From the NCBI GenBank assembly GCA_902774915.1, contig CACYKH010000004.1, forward strand, positions 109,872-173,871: a DNA stretch of 64,000 nt, read 5' to 3'. The stretch is from an uncultured Lachnospiraceae bacterium (GTDB taxonomy: Bacteria > Bacillota > Clostridia > Lachnospirales > Lachnospiraceae). Under the pieces are notes generated by a model that was not told where the DNA came from, made no database searches, and was given only the letters and a program-made list of their open reading frames with translations. Shown in pieces: positions 25,401 to 34,240 of the stretch. A program made the translations under genes and the position numbers. The stretch's first letter is position 1, and each line of letters begins with the position of its first letter.

Positions 25401-26318
25401 GTGGAAGATTTAAATAATCAGAGTTACGACGAATTCACACTTAATTTCAAGCTCGAGGAAGATGTTCCTATTGATCAGTTCGAGATGACAATGTACAACT
25501 ACGAATTTGTAGGAAATAGGACAAAATGTACTTGTGTAGCTATTGATGGAGTTAGGGCACTCCAGTTCAAGGTTCCAGCTACATTGCCATTAGAACAGTT
25601 CCTTCGTAAGCAATTATATAAAGGTGAATTTTTATCAATATTATCAAACATTCTGAATCAGCTTATTTACTTTAATGAGAACAACATGCCACTTAATAAG
25701 CTGCTTCTGAATATACATTATATGTATATCGAGCTTTCAACACTTGATATACAGCTTCTTTACATGCCAGTTAATAAGAAGTTTGCTGATTGTAATGTTA
25801 CTGAATTTATTCAAGAGTTTATCAGTAAAGTTCGTTTCGCTAATATGGCATCAGTTGAGTGCGTTGATCAGATTCTTAAATATCTGGACAGCAAGCTTAT
25901 GTTCAACCTTGAAGAGTTCTATCAATACATCCTTTCAATGGAGCAGAAGACAATCCTTGAGGATGAAGGCGACAAGATGGTAGAAGAGCCTGTAGTTCAG
26001 ACTACATCTGAAACATACAGCAATCCAGTTCCTTATCTTGTTCGTATTAAGACAAATGAACTTATTCCTATACTTCATAAGGAGTTCATGGTTGGAAAGT
26101 CTGTAAATTGTGATTATCAGATTATTGATAATAAGAAGGTAAGTAGAAAGCATGCTATTTTCCGTATCAGTAATGGAGAATGCTATGTAAGAGACAATGC
26201 TTCTACAAACCATACATTTATTAATGGACAGCTTCTTCAGCCAGGAGTTGAGATAATGTTATCTAATGATGATAACATCCGAATGGGTGATGAAGAATTT
26301 AAATATTGGGTTAAATAA
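25401..26318 (+). CDS. DUF6382/FHA-domain protein
   Basis: This 305-residue cytoplasmic protein has a DUF6382-like helical N-terminal region (about 1-175, with LPLEQFLRKQLYKGEFLSIL) and a C-terminal forkhead-associated domain (about 215-305). The FHA signature is clear: MVGKSVNCDYQI, then KVSRKHAIF and NHTFINGQ, which bind phosphothreonine. The start is GTG 25401 with GGAGGG 10 nt upstream. In Lachnospiraceae such proteins usually sit with a Ser/Thr kinase or pilus/secretion genes, but none is adjacent here. The partner is unknown. Confidence 0.85.
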   Translation: MEDLNNQSYDEFTLNFKLEEDVPIDQFEMTMYNYEFVGNRTKCTCVAIDGVRALQFKVPATLPLEQFLRKQLYKGEFLSILSNILNQLIYFNENNMPLNKLLLNIHYMYIELSTLDIQLLYMPVNKKFADCNVTEFIQEFISKVRFANMASVECVDQILKYLDSKLMFNLEEFYQYILSMEQKTILEDEGDKMVEEPVVQTTSETYSNPVPYLVRIKTNELIPILHKEFMVGKSVNCDYQIIDNKKVSRKHAIFRISNGECYVRDNASTNHTFINGQLLQPGVEIMLSNDDNIRMGDEEFKYWVK

Positions 26319-26384
26319 TTCTTTAATATAAGATAATTATTTCAAATAGGGTGAGAGAGGTTATCTTATCGAAGGGTGAGAAAA

Positions 26385-26421
26385 AGAGAACCGTCAGATT
26401 TATCTGACGGTTCTCTTTCTT
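26385..26421. terminator. Bidirectional terminator between the FHA gene and argH
   Basis: AGAGAACCGTCAGAT (26385-26399) pairs perfectly with 26402-26416 around TT. It has an A-rich left flank and TTTCTT on the right, serving both convergent genes. Confidence 0.9.
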
Positions 26422-26442
26422 ATATTTATTGTTTAATTTTTG

Positions 26443-27822
26443 TTAGATATTCTTTAGGAATTCCTCGTTGATTTCGATAACCTGCTTCATAGCTTCTGGA
26501 CCTGGAGCACCGATTGTATTTCTCTTTTCTACACAAGTCTTAAGACTAATGGCATCATAAATGTCTTCTTTAAATACTGGGCTGATCTTCTGGAGCTCTT
26601 CAATGCTCAGCTCTTCGATAGCTTTATTATTGTCGATGCAGTAGAGTACCAGCTGTCCGATGATTCCGTGAGCATCTCTGAATGGAACCCCATTCTTAAC
26701 TAAGTAATCGGCAGCATCTGTAGCATTTGTAAAGCCCTTCATTGCGCTGACTTTCATATTCTCTTTGTTGAGCTTCATTGTGCTTATCATTCCATTGAAT
26801 AGGGCGATGCATCCCTTTACTGTATCAATAGCATCGAATGTAAGCTCTTTATCCTCCTGCATATCCTTATTATATGCAAGTGGAATTCCCTTCATTGTTG
26901 TAAGGATTGAGATGAGAGCGCCGTAAACTCGTCCAGTCTTACCTCTTACAAGTTCAGCTATATCAGGGTTCTTCTTCTGTGGCATGATAGAGCTTCCTGT
27001 GCTATATGAATCATCTAACTCGATAAACTGATATTCATTTGAATTCCAGATGATAATCTCTTCCGAGAATCTTGAAAGATGTACACAGATAGTGGAAAGT
27101 GCTGAAAGCAGCTCGATAACATAATCTCTATCTGAAACAGAATCCATACTGTTAAGAGTAGGTCCATAGAAACCAAGCAGGTCAGCTGTCATTTTTCTAT
27201 CAAGTGGATAGGTTGTTCCTGCAAGAGCACCAGCTCCGAGAGGACAGTAGTTCATTCTGTCGTAGATATCTGAAAGTCTGTCATAGTCTCTCTTGAACAT
27301 TTCCATATAAGCGCCAACATGATGAGCGAAAGTAACAGGCTGTGCCTTCTGAAGATGAGTGAAACCTGGCATATATGTATCCAGATTATCCTTCATTATG
27401 TTATGAAGAGTAGTCATCAGCTCTTTCAGAAGTCCCTGAAGGGCAGTAACCTCATCTCTTGTATAAAGTCTCATATCAAGGGCAACCTGGTCATTACGGC
27501 TGCGGCCTGTGTGCAGCTTCTTACCTGTATCACCAATACGGTCTATAAGTGTTGCCTCAACAAAGCTATGGATATCTTCGTATTTAGATGATATCTCCAG
27601 CTTTCCTTCTTCAACATCAGAAAGAATACCTTTAAGTCCTTCAACAATCTTTTCGGATTCTTCTTTTGTAATTATTCCGGCTTCTCCCAGCATAGTAGCA
27701 TGAGCTATGCTTCCCTTGATGTCCTGCTGATAGAACTTCTGATCAAAGGAAATAGAAGCGTTGAAGTTATATACTAATTGATCGGTCTCTTTTGTAAAAC
27801 GACCGCCCCAGAGTTGTGCCAT
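26443..27822 (-). CDS. argH: Argininosuccinate lyase
   Basis: ArgH cleaves argininosuccinate to arginine and fumarate. The start at 27822 gives [17 protein letters not shown], the canonical N-terminus, with AGAGGT upstream; an in-frame extension to 27882 is not favoured. At 459 residues it is full length. Motifs are [17 protein letters not shown], the [16 protein letters not shown] block and the fumarase/lyase signature [12 protein letters not shown]. It is monocistronic and one of only three - strand genes in the window. No T-box or ARG box was recognised upstream. Confidence 0.97.
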   Translation of the reverse strand: MAQLWGGRFTKETDQLVYNFNASISFDQKFYQQDIKGSIAHATMLGEAGIITKEESEKIVEGLKGILSDVEEGKLEISSKYEDIHSFVEATLIDRIGDTGKKLHTGRSRNDQVALDMRLYTRDEVTALQGLLKELMTTLHNIMKDNLDTYMPGFTHLQKAQPVTFAHHVGAYMEMFKRDYDRLSDIYDRMNYCPLGAGALAGTTYPLDRKMTADLLGFYGPTLNSMDSVSDRDYVIELLSALSTICVHLSRFSEEIIIWNSNEYQFIELDDSYSTGSSIMPQKKNPDIAELVRGKTGRVYGALISILTTMKGIPLAYNKDMQEDKELTFDAIDTVKGCIALFNGMISTMKLNKENMKVSAMKGFTNATDAADYLVKNGVPFRDAHGIIGQLVLYCIDNNKAIEELSIEELQKISPVFKEDIYDAISLKTCVEKRNTIGAPGPEAMKQVIEINEEFLKNI

Positions 27823-27961
27823 AGTTTTACCTCTTTCTTTTTCTATTATGCAGTTAATCGTTTGTTTTCCTTTGATTAACATACCTATTTAGTTTAATAC
27901 ATAGTAGTAAATGTATCAAGGATTTGTTATATTATTAAGGAGGAAAAACATGGGGTGATTT

Positions 27962-29110
27962 ATGAAGAATACATTTAACAGATTTCTAACTTCGTTTCTT
28001 ATTACACTTATCGTTTTACTGGTACTTGTTCTGATATTTGCTACGGTGCCAGGTCTGAAAGGCTTTTTAGCCAAGGGCGTTGGGAAGTTAACGGGTCAGC
28101 CGGAAGATCAGATTTATGACAATATTGAAGATATAGCCGAAAGGATTAATCAGGAGATTGCCAGCGGAAAAGATGGCGAGATTGAGCTTTATGTTTCTAA
28201 TGATGTTTCCAAGGACGATCTGACAAAGGTCTACTACGTTGTGGATTCTATGAAGGGTGAGATCAAGACGATTACCACATATACATACAATTATAAGAAC
28301 TATAAGAGTGTAACCTTTGACTTTGCAAAGTCAGATGCGATGTATGCCTATGAGTCTATTGTGGAGCATAAGAGTATACCGGAAGATAAATACAGGGCTC
28401 GTGAGCTTGAAGATGTATGCAGGAAGTTTTTAGATGATAAGATAAGTTCTGCTATGTCCGATTATGATAAGGAGCTGGCAGTTCATGACTATATAGTAGA
28501 AAACTGTGAATACGGTTTTAGTCTGAAGCATGATGATAGCGAGTTCAATGCCTACGGCTGCCTTGTTAATAAGAGAGCTGTCTGCTCTGGATATGCGGCT
28601 GCCACAAATCTTCTCCTTATGTGTTGTGGAGTAGAGTGCAAGATAGTTACAGGCGAAGCTTGCGATATCTATGCGGAGAATAGCGAGACTGAGCGCCATG
28701 CATGGAATCAGGTTAATGTAGATGGAACCTGGTATAACCTTGATACCACATGGGATGATCCGGTGGGCGGTAAGTCCATGATACTCCATGAATACTTCAA
28801 TATTAAAGATGACATCATGGATGATACACATACCTGGGATAAGAAAGAATTTGAAAAGTGCGATAGCATGCAGGCTAATTATTATTATATGAAGGGTGCA
28901 TATATATCGGATACAACAACTCTTGAGAATTATATTGGAAATGAAATCCAGGCCCAGGGTGCTCAGGATATAGAAGTGGCTCTGAACGGGCTTACAGTAA
29001 ATGATGATACATTGCAGTTCATATTTAATTATGAAGGCGTAAATAATATAAGTTATTCCCTGACGGGAGCGAGTGATTATAGCATATTATCGGTTTACAT
29101 AAATCAATAA
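27962..29110 (+). CDS. Membrane-anchored transglutaminase-like domain protein
   Basis: This 382-residue protein has an N-terminal membrane anchor or uncleaved signal (about residues 10-30, FLITLIVLLVLVLIFATV) and an extracellular transglutaminase/cysteine-protease-like domain. The triad is visible as Cys in RAVCSGYAAATNLLL (about residue 205), His in ERHAWNQVNVDG (about 245) and Asp in NLDTTWDDP. A C-terminal beta region of about 85 residues follows. Such proteins may process cell-wall peptides or other surface proteins; the substrate is unknown. Upstream, AGGAGG serves a three-codon frame ATG GGG TGA at 27951-27959 that ends 2 nt before the real ATG. Confidence 0.85.
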   Translation: MKNTFNRFLTSFLITLIVLLVLVLIFATVPGLKGFLAKGVGKLTGQPEDQIYDNIEDIAERINQEIASGKDGEIELYVSNDVSKDDLTKVYYVVDSMKGEIKTITTYTYNYKNYKSVTFDFAKSDAMYAYESIVEHKSIPEDKYRARELEDVCRKFLDDKISSAMSDYDKELAVHDYIVENCEYGFSLKHDDSEFNAYGCLVNKRAVCSGYAAATNLLLMCCGVECKIVTGEACDIYAENSETERHAWNQVNVDGTWYNLDTTWDDPVGGKSMILHEYFNIKDDIMDDTHTWDKKEFEKCDSMQANYYYMKGAYISDTTTLENYIGNEIQAQGAQDIEVALNGLTVNDDTLQFIFNYEGVNNISYSLTGASDYSILSVYINQ

Positions 29111-29280
29111 ATTCAAGAAATTGTTCAGATTTACCCCTAAAACTCGATTTTTGACGGTTTTCAAAATGGAAACTTTGTGCAATTTTACCTAATTTATTTG
29201 TTGATTTATTACAATTTATATGATACTATAATTATAGTTTAAGATTATTTATTAATACTTAAAAACCATCCTTTCACTCA

Positions 29281-29312
29281 ATCCCAGGCCGTCGGGCCTG
29301 GGATATCCTTTT
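29281..29312 (+). terminator. GC-rich hairpin terminator
   Basis: ATCCCAGGCC (29281-29290) pairs perfectly with GGCCTGGGAT (29295-29304), with a tight 4-nt loop, followed by ATCCTTTTG. It lies 170 bp past the transglutaminase gene. Confidence 0.8.
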
Positions 29313-29341
29313 GTGTAAGGTAAAATATATAAAAATAGCAA

Positions 29342-29368
29342 TTAGCACTCTAAGGTTTAGAGTGCTAA
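29342..29368. promoter_or_regulatory. CIRCE operator (HrcA site) upstream of htpG
   Basis: TTAGCACTC-N9-GAGTGCTAA is a perfect CIRCE inverted repeat, identical in its arms to the one before groES at 43624. It lies 106 bp before the htpG start and just upstream of a TTGACA box. HrcA repression of htpG is therefore predicted. Confidence 0.95.
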
Positions 29369-29375
29369 TTTTTTA

Positions 29376-29404
29376 TTGACATTTACCTATTTTAGCTATA
29401 AACT
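29376..29404 (+). promoter_or_regulatory. Predicted SigA-type htpG promoter
   Basis: A perfect TTGACA lies at 29376-29381. The best -10 choices are TATAAA at 29397 (15-bp spacer) or TAAACT at 29399 (17-bp spacer). It abuts CIRCE on its upstream side. Confidence 0.65.
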
Positions 29405-29474
29405 AGCATATGTTGGGTTCGATAAGCCTAACATCATAATATAATTATAACTAAGAAAAGAGGCGTTATTTATT

Positions 29475-31421
29475 ATGGCAGTACAAAAGGGTAATTTATC
29501 AATCGATAGTGAAAACATATTTCCTATTATAAAGAAGTGGTTATATTCCGATCATGATATCTTTATCCGTGAGCTTATTTCAAATGGCGTAGATGCCATT
29601 ACAAAGATTAAGAGACTTGACTCTATGGGAGAGGCTACAGTAGAGGATGGAATAGAGTATAAAGTAACAGTAACATCCAGCCCAAATGAGAAGACACTTA
29701 CATTTACAGATAATGGTATTGGTATGACAGCCGAAGAGGTTGAAAAGTATATCAATCAGATTGCATTTTCTGGTGCTGCTGATTTCCTTGAGAAATATAA
29801 GGATAAGGATCAGAGTGAGCAGATAATTGGTCACTTTGGGCTTGGTTTCTATTCAGCATTCATGGTTGCTGATAAGGTTACTATTGATACACTTTCATAT
29901 AAAGATGGTGCCGAAGCTGTTCACTGGGAGAGCGATGGTGGACTTACATATGAGATGAGCGAAGGTAATAAGCTGGAGAGAGGTACAACTATAACTCTTT
30001 ATCTTGCTGATGATTCGCTTGAATTTGCTAATGAGTTCAGAGTTAAAGAAGTTATAAATAAGTATTGCTCATTCATGCCTATTGAGATTTATTACATTAA
30101 TGAAGATAAGGCTAAGGAGCAGGCTAAAGATGAGGTTGTTGCTGAGGCTAAGGCTGAAGAGGATGAGTTGGTTGGCGATGCACCTGAAGAGGTTAAGACA
30201 GAAGAGAAGAAGGATGATGAGCCAAAGCCACTCAATGATATTCATCCACTTTGGACAAAAACTCCTGCAGATTGTAAGGATGAGGATTATATTGACTTCT
30301 ATCAGCATGTATTCCTTGATTTCAAGGAGCCTTTGTTCTGGATACATCTCAACATGGATTATCCATTTAACTTAAAGGGTATACTGTACTTCCCAAGAAT
30401 TAATCCTAACATGGATAAGCTTGAAGGTACTGTAAAGCTTTATAATAATCAGGTGTTCGTTGCAGATAACATTAAGGAAGTTATTCCAGAGTTCCTGCTG
30501 GTGCTCAAGGGTGTTATTGACTGCCCAGACCTTCCACTTAATGTATCTCGTTCAGCGCTTCAGAATGATGGCTTTGTTGCTAAGATTTCAGATTACATTA
30601 CTAAGAAGGTTGCTGATAAGCTTATCGGTATGTATAAGAACCACAAGGATAGATATGAGGAGCTGTGGGATGACCTGAGTCCATTTATAAAGTTTGGATG
30701 TCTGAGAGACAACAAGTTTGATGAGAAGATGAAGGACTATATGATCTTCAAGAACCTTGAAGAGAAATACATCACACTTCCTGAGTATCTTGATGCTGCA
30801 AAGGATTCTCATGAGAATCAGGTATTCTATGTATCTGATGCTGAAACACAGGCGCAGTACATTCAGATGTTTAAGGATGAGAAGATAGATGCCATTTATC
30901 TTACACACAATATCGATAATCCTTATATCACAATGATGGAAGCAAGAGATGACAAGGTTAAATTTGCTCGTATCGATTCAGATGTAAGCGCTAACTTCAA
31001 GGGCGAAGCTCTTTCTGAAGAAGATGAGAAGAAATTTACTGAGTCGCTCACAGATATATTCAAGAAAGCTCTTGGTGTAGAAGAGATTAAGATTAAGGTT
31101 GAATCCCTTAAGGATGAAAATGTTTCATCAATGCTCACACAGTCTGAGGCTGATCGCCGTATGGCAGAGATGATGAAGATGTATGCCGACGCTGGAATGG
31201 GTGGCATGGGCATGAACTTCGGCCAGAATACCGAAACACTTGTTCTTAACTCAAATAATAAGCTGGTTAAATATGTTCTTGATAATCCAGAAGGCGAGAT
31301 CACTCCAACTATCTGTTGCCAGCTTTATGACTTAGCAGTTCTTGCTAACAAACCACTTACAGCAGATGAGCTTACAAGATTTGTAACTCGAAGCAATGAA
31401 ATACTTGCTAAGTTAATATAG
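29475..31421 (+). CDS. htpG: Molecular chaperone HtpG (Hsp90)
   Basis: This is an ATP-dependent cytosolic chaperone with 648 residues. The GHKL ATPase motifs are present: ELISNGVDAITK (N-box), FTDNGIGMT, IGHFGLGFYSAF and RGTTITLYL. The middle domain holds DLPLNVSRSALQND, containing the catalytic-loop Arg. Between the N and middle domains, about residues 212-255, lies a Lys/Glu/Asp-rich linker (AKAEEDELVGDAPEEVKTEE and more) that is longer than in E. coli HtpG and recalls the eukaryotic charged linker. There is no MEEVD tail. The upstream CIRCE predicts HrcA control. Confidence 0.96.
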   Translation: MAVQKGNLSIDSENIFPIIKKWLYSDHDIFIRELISNGVDAITKIKRLDSMGEATVEDGIEYKVTVTSSPNEKTLTFTDNGIGMTAEEVEKYINQIAFSGAADFLEKYKDKDQSEQIIGHFGLGFYSAFMVADKVTIDTLSYKDGAEAVHWESDGGLTYEMSEGNKLERGTTITLYLADDSLEFANEFRVKEVINKYCSFMPIEIYYINEDKAKEQAKDEVVAEAKAEEDELVGDAPEEVKTEEKKDDEPKPLNDIHPLWTKTPADCKDEDYIDFYQHVFLDFKEPLFWIHLNMDYPFNLKGILYFPRINPNMDKLEGTVKLYNNQVFVADNIKEVIPEFLLVLKGVIDCPDLPLNVSRSALQNDGFVAKISDYITKKVADKLIGMYKNHKDRYEELWDDLSPFIKFGCLRDNKFDEKMKDYMIFKNLEEKYITLPEYLDAAKDSHENQVFYVSDAETQAQYIQMFKDEKIDAIYLTHNIDNPYITMMEARDDKVKFARIDSDVSANFKGEALSEEDEKKFTESLTDIFKKALGVEEIKIKVESLKDENVSSMLTQSEADRRMAEMMKMYADAGMGGMGMNFGQNTETLVLNSNNKLVKYVLDNPEGEITPTICCQLYDLAVLANKPLTADELTRFVTRSNEILAKLI

Positions 31422-31430
31422 GAGAAATGT

Positions 31431-32360
31431 ATGATTTATAATAACGTGTTAGAGGCCGTTGGCCACACACCAATGATCAAACTGAATAGAATGGCTGAAC
31501 CTGATGGAGCTGATATTTTCGTAAAGTTTGAAGGCGTTAATATTGGTGGTTCAATTAAAACAAGAACAGCACTTAACATGGTGCTTGTCGCTGAAAAGCA
31601 GGGACTTATCACAAAGGATACCATTATAGTTGAACCTACAAGTGGTAACCAGGGTATTGGTCTTGCTCTTGTTGGCGCCGTTCGAGGATACAAGACAATA
31701 ATCATTATGCCTGATTCAGTAAGTGAGGAGCGCCGTAAGATTGTAAAGCATTACGGAGCCGAGGTTATACTGATCCATGATGATGGTGATATTGGAGCCT
31801 GCATTGACGAATGTCTTCAGACTGCACTTCGTATGCAGAAGGAGGATCCAAATGTATTCGTTCCTCAGCAATTTGAAAATCCAAACAATCCAAAAGCTCA
31901 CAAGAACCATACAGCACTTGAGATTATGGAACAGGTTGCGTGTCCTATAGATGGATTCTGCTCAGGAATTGGAACAGGTGGAACCATAACTGGTATAGGT
32001 GAAGTTCTTAAGGCTCAATATCCTGATATTGAGATTTGGGCTGTAGAACCAGAGAATGCGGCTATTCTTGCAGGTGGAAACATTGGTACACATCTTCAGA
32101 TGGGTATCGGTGACGGAATAGTTCCAGATATTCTCAATCAGTCTATATATGATGACATCTACATTGTTACTGATGAGGAGGCCATAAACACGGCTCAGCG
32201 TCTTGCTAGAGAAGAAGGACTGATGTGTGGTATTTCCAGTGGTACAAATGTGGCAGCTGCTATTAAGCTTGCTAAAAAACTTGGCCCTGGAAAGACTGTA
32301 GTAACTGTTCTTCCGGATACTGCTGAGAGATATTTCTCAACACCACTTTTTGAAGAGTGA
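31431..32360 (+). CDS. cysK: Cysteine synthase A
   Basis: O-acetylserine sulfhydrylase, PLP-dependent, makes cysteine from O-acetylserine and sulfide. It has 309 residues. The PLP lysine is in NIGGSIKTRTALNM, the substrate loop is EPTSGNQGIGLAL, the phosphate-binding loop is GIGTGGTITGIGEVL, and GISSGTNVAAA is near the C-terminus. It starts 9 bp after htpG with AGGAGA upstream, so read-through from the heat-shock promoter is likely, an unusual pairing. Confidence 0.93.
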   Translation: MIYNNVLEAVGHTPMIKLNRMAEPDGADIFVKFEGVNIGGSIKTRTALNMVLVAEKQGLITKDTIIVEPTSGNQGIGLALVGAVRGYKTIIIMPDSVSEERRKIVKHYGAEVILIHDDGDIGACIDECLQTALRMQKEDPNVFVPQQFENPNNPKAHKNHTALEIMEQVACPIDGFCSGIGTGGTITGIGEVLKAQYPDIEIWAVEPENAAILAGGNIGTHLQMGIGDGIVPDILNQSIYDDIYIVTDEEAINTAQRLAREEGLMCGISSGTNVAAAIKLAKKLGPGKTVVTVLPDTAERYFSTPLFEE

Positions 32361-32390
32361 AAGTTATATTGATATATATTAGGATTAAAA

Positions 32391-32430
32391 GGCGATGATG
32401 AATCTAAATAGATTTTTCATCGCCGTTTTG
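32391..32430 (+). terminator. Intrinsic terminator after cysK
   Basis: GGCGATGATGAATCT (32391-32405) pairs with 32410-32424 apart from two mismatches. An A4 run precedes it and GTTTTGTTATT follows. Confidence 0.85.
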
Positions 32431-32476
32431 TTATTATTGTTTTGGTGGTTTTAAAAACTATTGGGGTGTGAAAAAT

Positions 32477-33472
32477 ATGAAATATACAAAGTTAGGTAAT
32501 TCTGATTTGAATGTATCCCGCATATGCATGGGATGTATGGGATTTGGTGATGCGACGAAGGGACAACATAGCTGGACACTAGACGAAGAGCATTCAAGAG
32601 AAATAATCAAGAAAGGTCTCGATCTCGGAGTTAATTTCTATGACACAGCAATTGCTTACCAGAGTGGAACCAGTGAGCAGTATGTTGGTCGTGCTCTTAA
32701 GGATTTTGCAAAGAGAGATGATGTGGTGGTTGCAACGAAATTTCTTCCAAGAACAGCTGAGGAGATTGAAAATGGAATCACTGGTCAGCAGCATATTGAA
32801 AATATGATAAATACAAGTCTTCAAAATCTTGGAATGGACTATGTGGATCTATATATTTATCACATGTGGGACTGGAATACAGATATCTATGACATCATGG
32901 ATGGATTAAATAACATAGTAAAAGCTGGTAAAGCAAGATATATAGGCATTTCAAACTGTTTCGCATGGCAGATTGCAAAGGCTAATGCTCTGGCAGAAAA
33001 AGAAGGCTTTGCTAAGTTTGTTTCAATTCAGGGACATTATAATCTGATCTTCCGTGAGGAAGAACGCGAGATGGTTCCATATTGCGAGGAAGAGAATATT
33101 GCGCTTACTCCTTACAGTGCACTTGCTAGTGGAAGACTTTCAAGAAAGCCAGGTGAAGGAGAGACAAAGCGTGCTACAGAAGATAAATTCGCCAAGTTTA
33201 AATACGACTCTACAGCTGAGCAGGATAATGTGGTAATAAGTCGTGTGGCAGAGATTGCTGAGAAACATGGCGTAACTATGACAGAAGTATCTCTGGCATG
33301 GCTTCTTTCAAAGGTGACATCTCCGGTAGTAGGAGCAACCAAGCTTCACCATATTGAAGGTGCTGTGAAGGCTGTAGATTTAGAGCTTTCTGAAGAAGAA
33401 ATTAAATATCTGGAAGAGCCATATGTTCCTCATCCGCTTGCGGGCGTTATGGCTCAGAATAAACGTGCATAG
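32477..33472 (+). CDS. Aldo/keto reductase
   Basis: This 331-residue NADPH-dependent TIM-barrel reductase is of the YghZ/YajO-like group. The ATG at 32477 (KYTKLGNSDLNVSRICMG) is preferred over GTG 32468 because TTGGGGTG is placed correctly for it. Catalytic residues are Asp and Tyr in FYDTAIAYQSGTSE, Lys in VVATKFLP and His in YIYHMWD. Cofactor-site features include GISNC and LAWLLSKVTSPVVGATK. The substrate is unknown. Confidence 0.92.
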   Translation: MKYTKLGNSDLNVSRICMGCMGFGDATKGQHSWTLDEEHSREIIKKGLDLGVNFYDTAIAYQSGTSEQYVGRALKDFAKRDDVVVATKFLPRTAEEIENGITGQQHIENMINTSLQNLGMDYVDLYIYHMWDWNTDIYDIMDGLNNIVKAGKARYIGISNCFAWQIAKANALAEKEGFAKFVSIQGHYNLIFREEEREMVPYCEEENIALTPYSALASGRLSRKPGEGETKRATEDKFAKFKYDSTAEQDNVVISRVAEIAEKHGVTMTEVSLAWLLSKVTSPVVGATKLHHIEGAVKAVDLELSEEEIKYLEEPYVPHPLAGVMAQNKRA

Positions 33473-33484
33473 GGGAGTGGCTAA

Positions 33485-33850
33485 ATGGAATTGAAAAGGC
33501 TAGAGCATGAATTGACAGTATGCAAAGTAAATTCAGCAAATGATATAGATATGGACAAGGATTTCTATTTCGTTGGAAAGACTGACGAAGAGATTTCTCT
33601 TGTGTGCAAGACAGAGGATACTCCAGAAAATACAGTAGAACGTGATGATGGCTGGAGAGGATTTCGCATTCAGGGAGTGCTTGATTTTTCGCTGATCGGT
33701 ATTCTGTCCAAAATATCTGGAATTCTTGCGGATAACAATATTGGTATCTTTGCTGTATCAACCTATAACACAGACTATATACTTGTGAAAGAAGAGAATT
33801 TCGAGAAGGCATTGGATGTGTTATCAAATGAAGGCTACACAGTTATTTAA
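33485..33850 (+). CDS. ACT-domain small regulatory protein
   Basis: This 121-residue protein has an ACT/CASTOR-like fold. The C-terminal half, FRIQGVLDFSLIGILSKISG then NNIGIFAVSTYNTDYILV, matches the small-molecule-sensing ACT pattern (often amino acids). The N-terminal half carries a related beta-alpha-beta unit. It begins 12 bp after the aldo/keto reductase gene and is probably cotranscribed. The ligand is unknown. Confidence 0.85.
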   Translation: MELKRLEHELTVCKVNSANDIDMDKDFYFVGKTDEEISLVCKTEDTPENTVERDDGWRGFRIQGVLDFSLIGILSKISGILADNNIGIFAVSTYNTDYILVKEENFEKALDVLSNEGYTVI

Positions 33851-33910
33851 TAGGGGTTGCTGCAGTTTTGTATGTGATTAATGCGTTAGGGAATATATTG
33901 GGGGTGTCTA

Positions 33911-34240
33911 ATGGCAACACATGATATGGTTTGTACAAAATGTGGAAAAAAATATACCGTTCCTATTTCGGCAGCAAATCTGATGTTCTTCTGCCCAGCA
34001 TGTCATTCCCGAAATGGATCACTCAGTGATTATGGCCATGGTCCTATAGTACCTTGCCATGTTTATGTAGGAGATCATAAGATTGGCGAGATAACAGGCG
34101 GGTATGGTGATTATCATCTGAGGTCAGAGGAGTTTGGTTTGGATGTGCTTCTGACCAAGCTTTATAAGAATCTTGAGGTTTATCATGAGGCTGAAGAAAT
34201 AATACTAAGTATATTAGTGAAGGAAGAAAAAATATTATGA
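33911..34240 (+). CDS. Small zinc-ribbon protein of unknown function
   Basis: This 109-residue protein has two CxxC knuckles at the N-terminus (VCTKCGKKY and FCPACHSR), forming a zinc ribbon. A beta segment (GPIVPCHVYVGDHKIGEITGGYG) and a C-terminal helix follow. The ATG has GGGGGTG upstream. Its stop overlaps the start of the next gene as ATGA, a strong sign of translational coupling with the membrane protein at 34237. I recognise no named family. Confidence 0.7.
   Translation: MATHDMVCTKCGKKYTVPISAANLMFFCPACHSRNGSLSDYGHGPIVPCHVYVGDHKIGEITGGYGDYHLRSEEFGLDVLLTKLYKNLEVYHEAEEIILSILVKEEKIL

Larger units (their letters stand above)
29111..29474 (+). other. 364-bp spacer: terminator, possible short transcript, htpG control region
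   Basis: Besides the separately listed terminator, CIRCE and promoter, this AT-rich spacer contains a TATAAT at 29227-29232. It could drive a transcript of about 70 nt ending at the hairpin 29281-29304. No well-placed -35 was found, so a small RNA is only a possibility. The first 110 bases show nothing recognisable. Confidence 0.4.
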
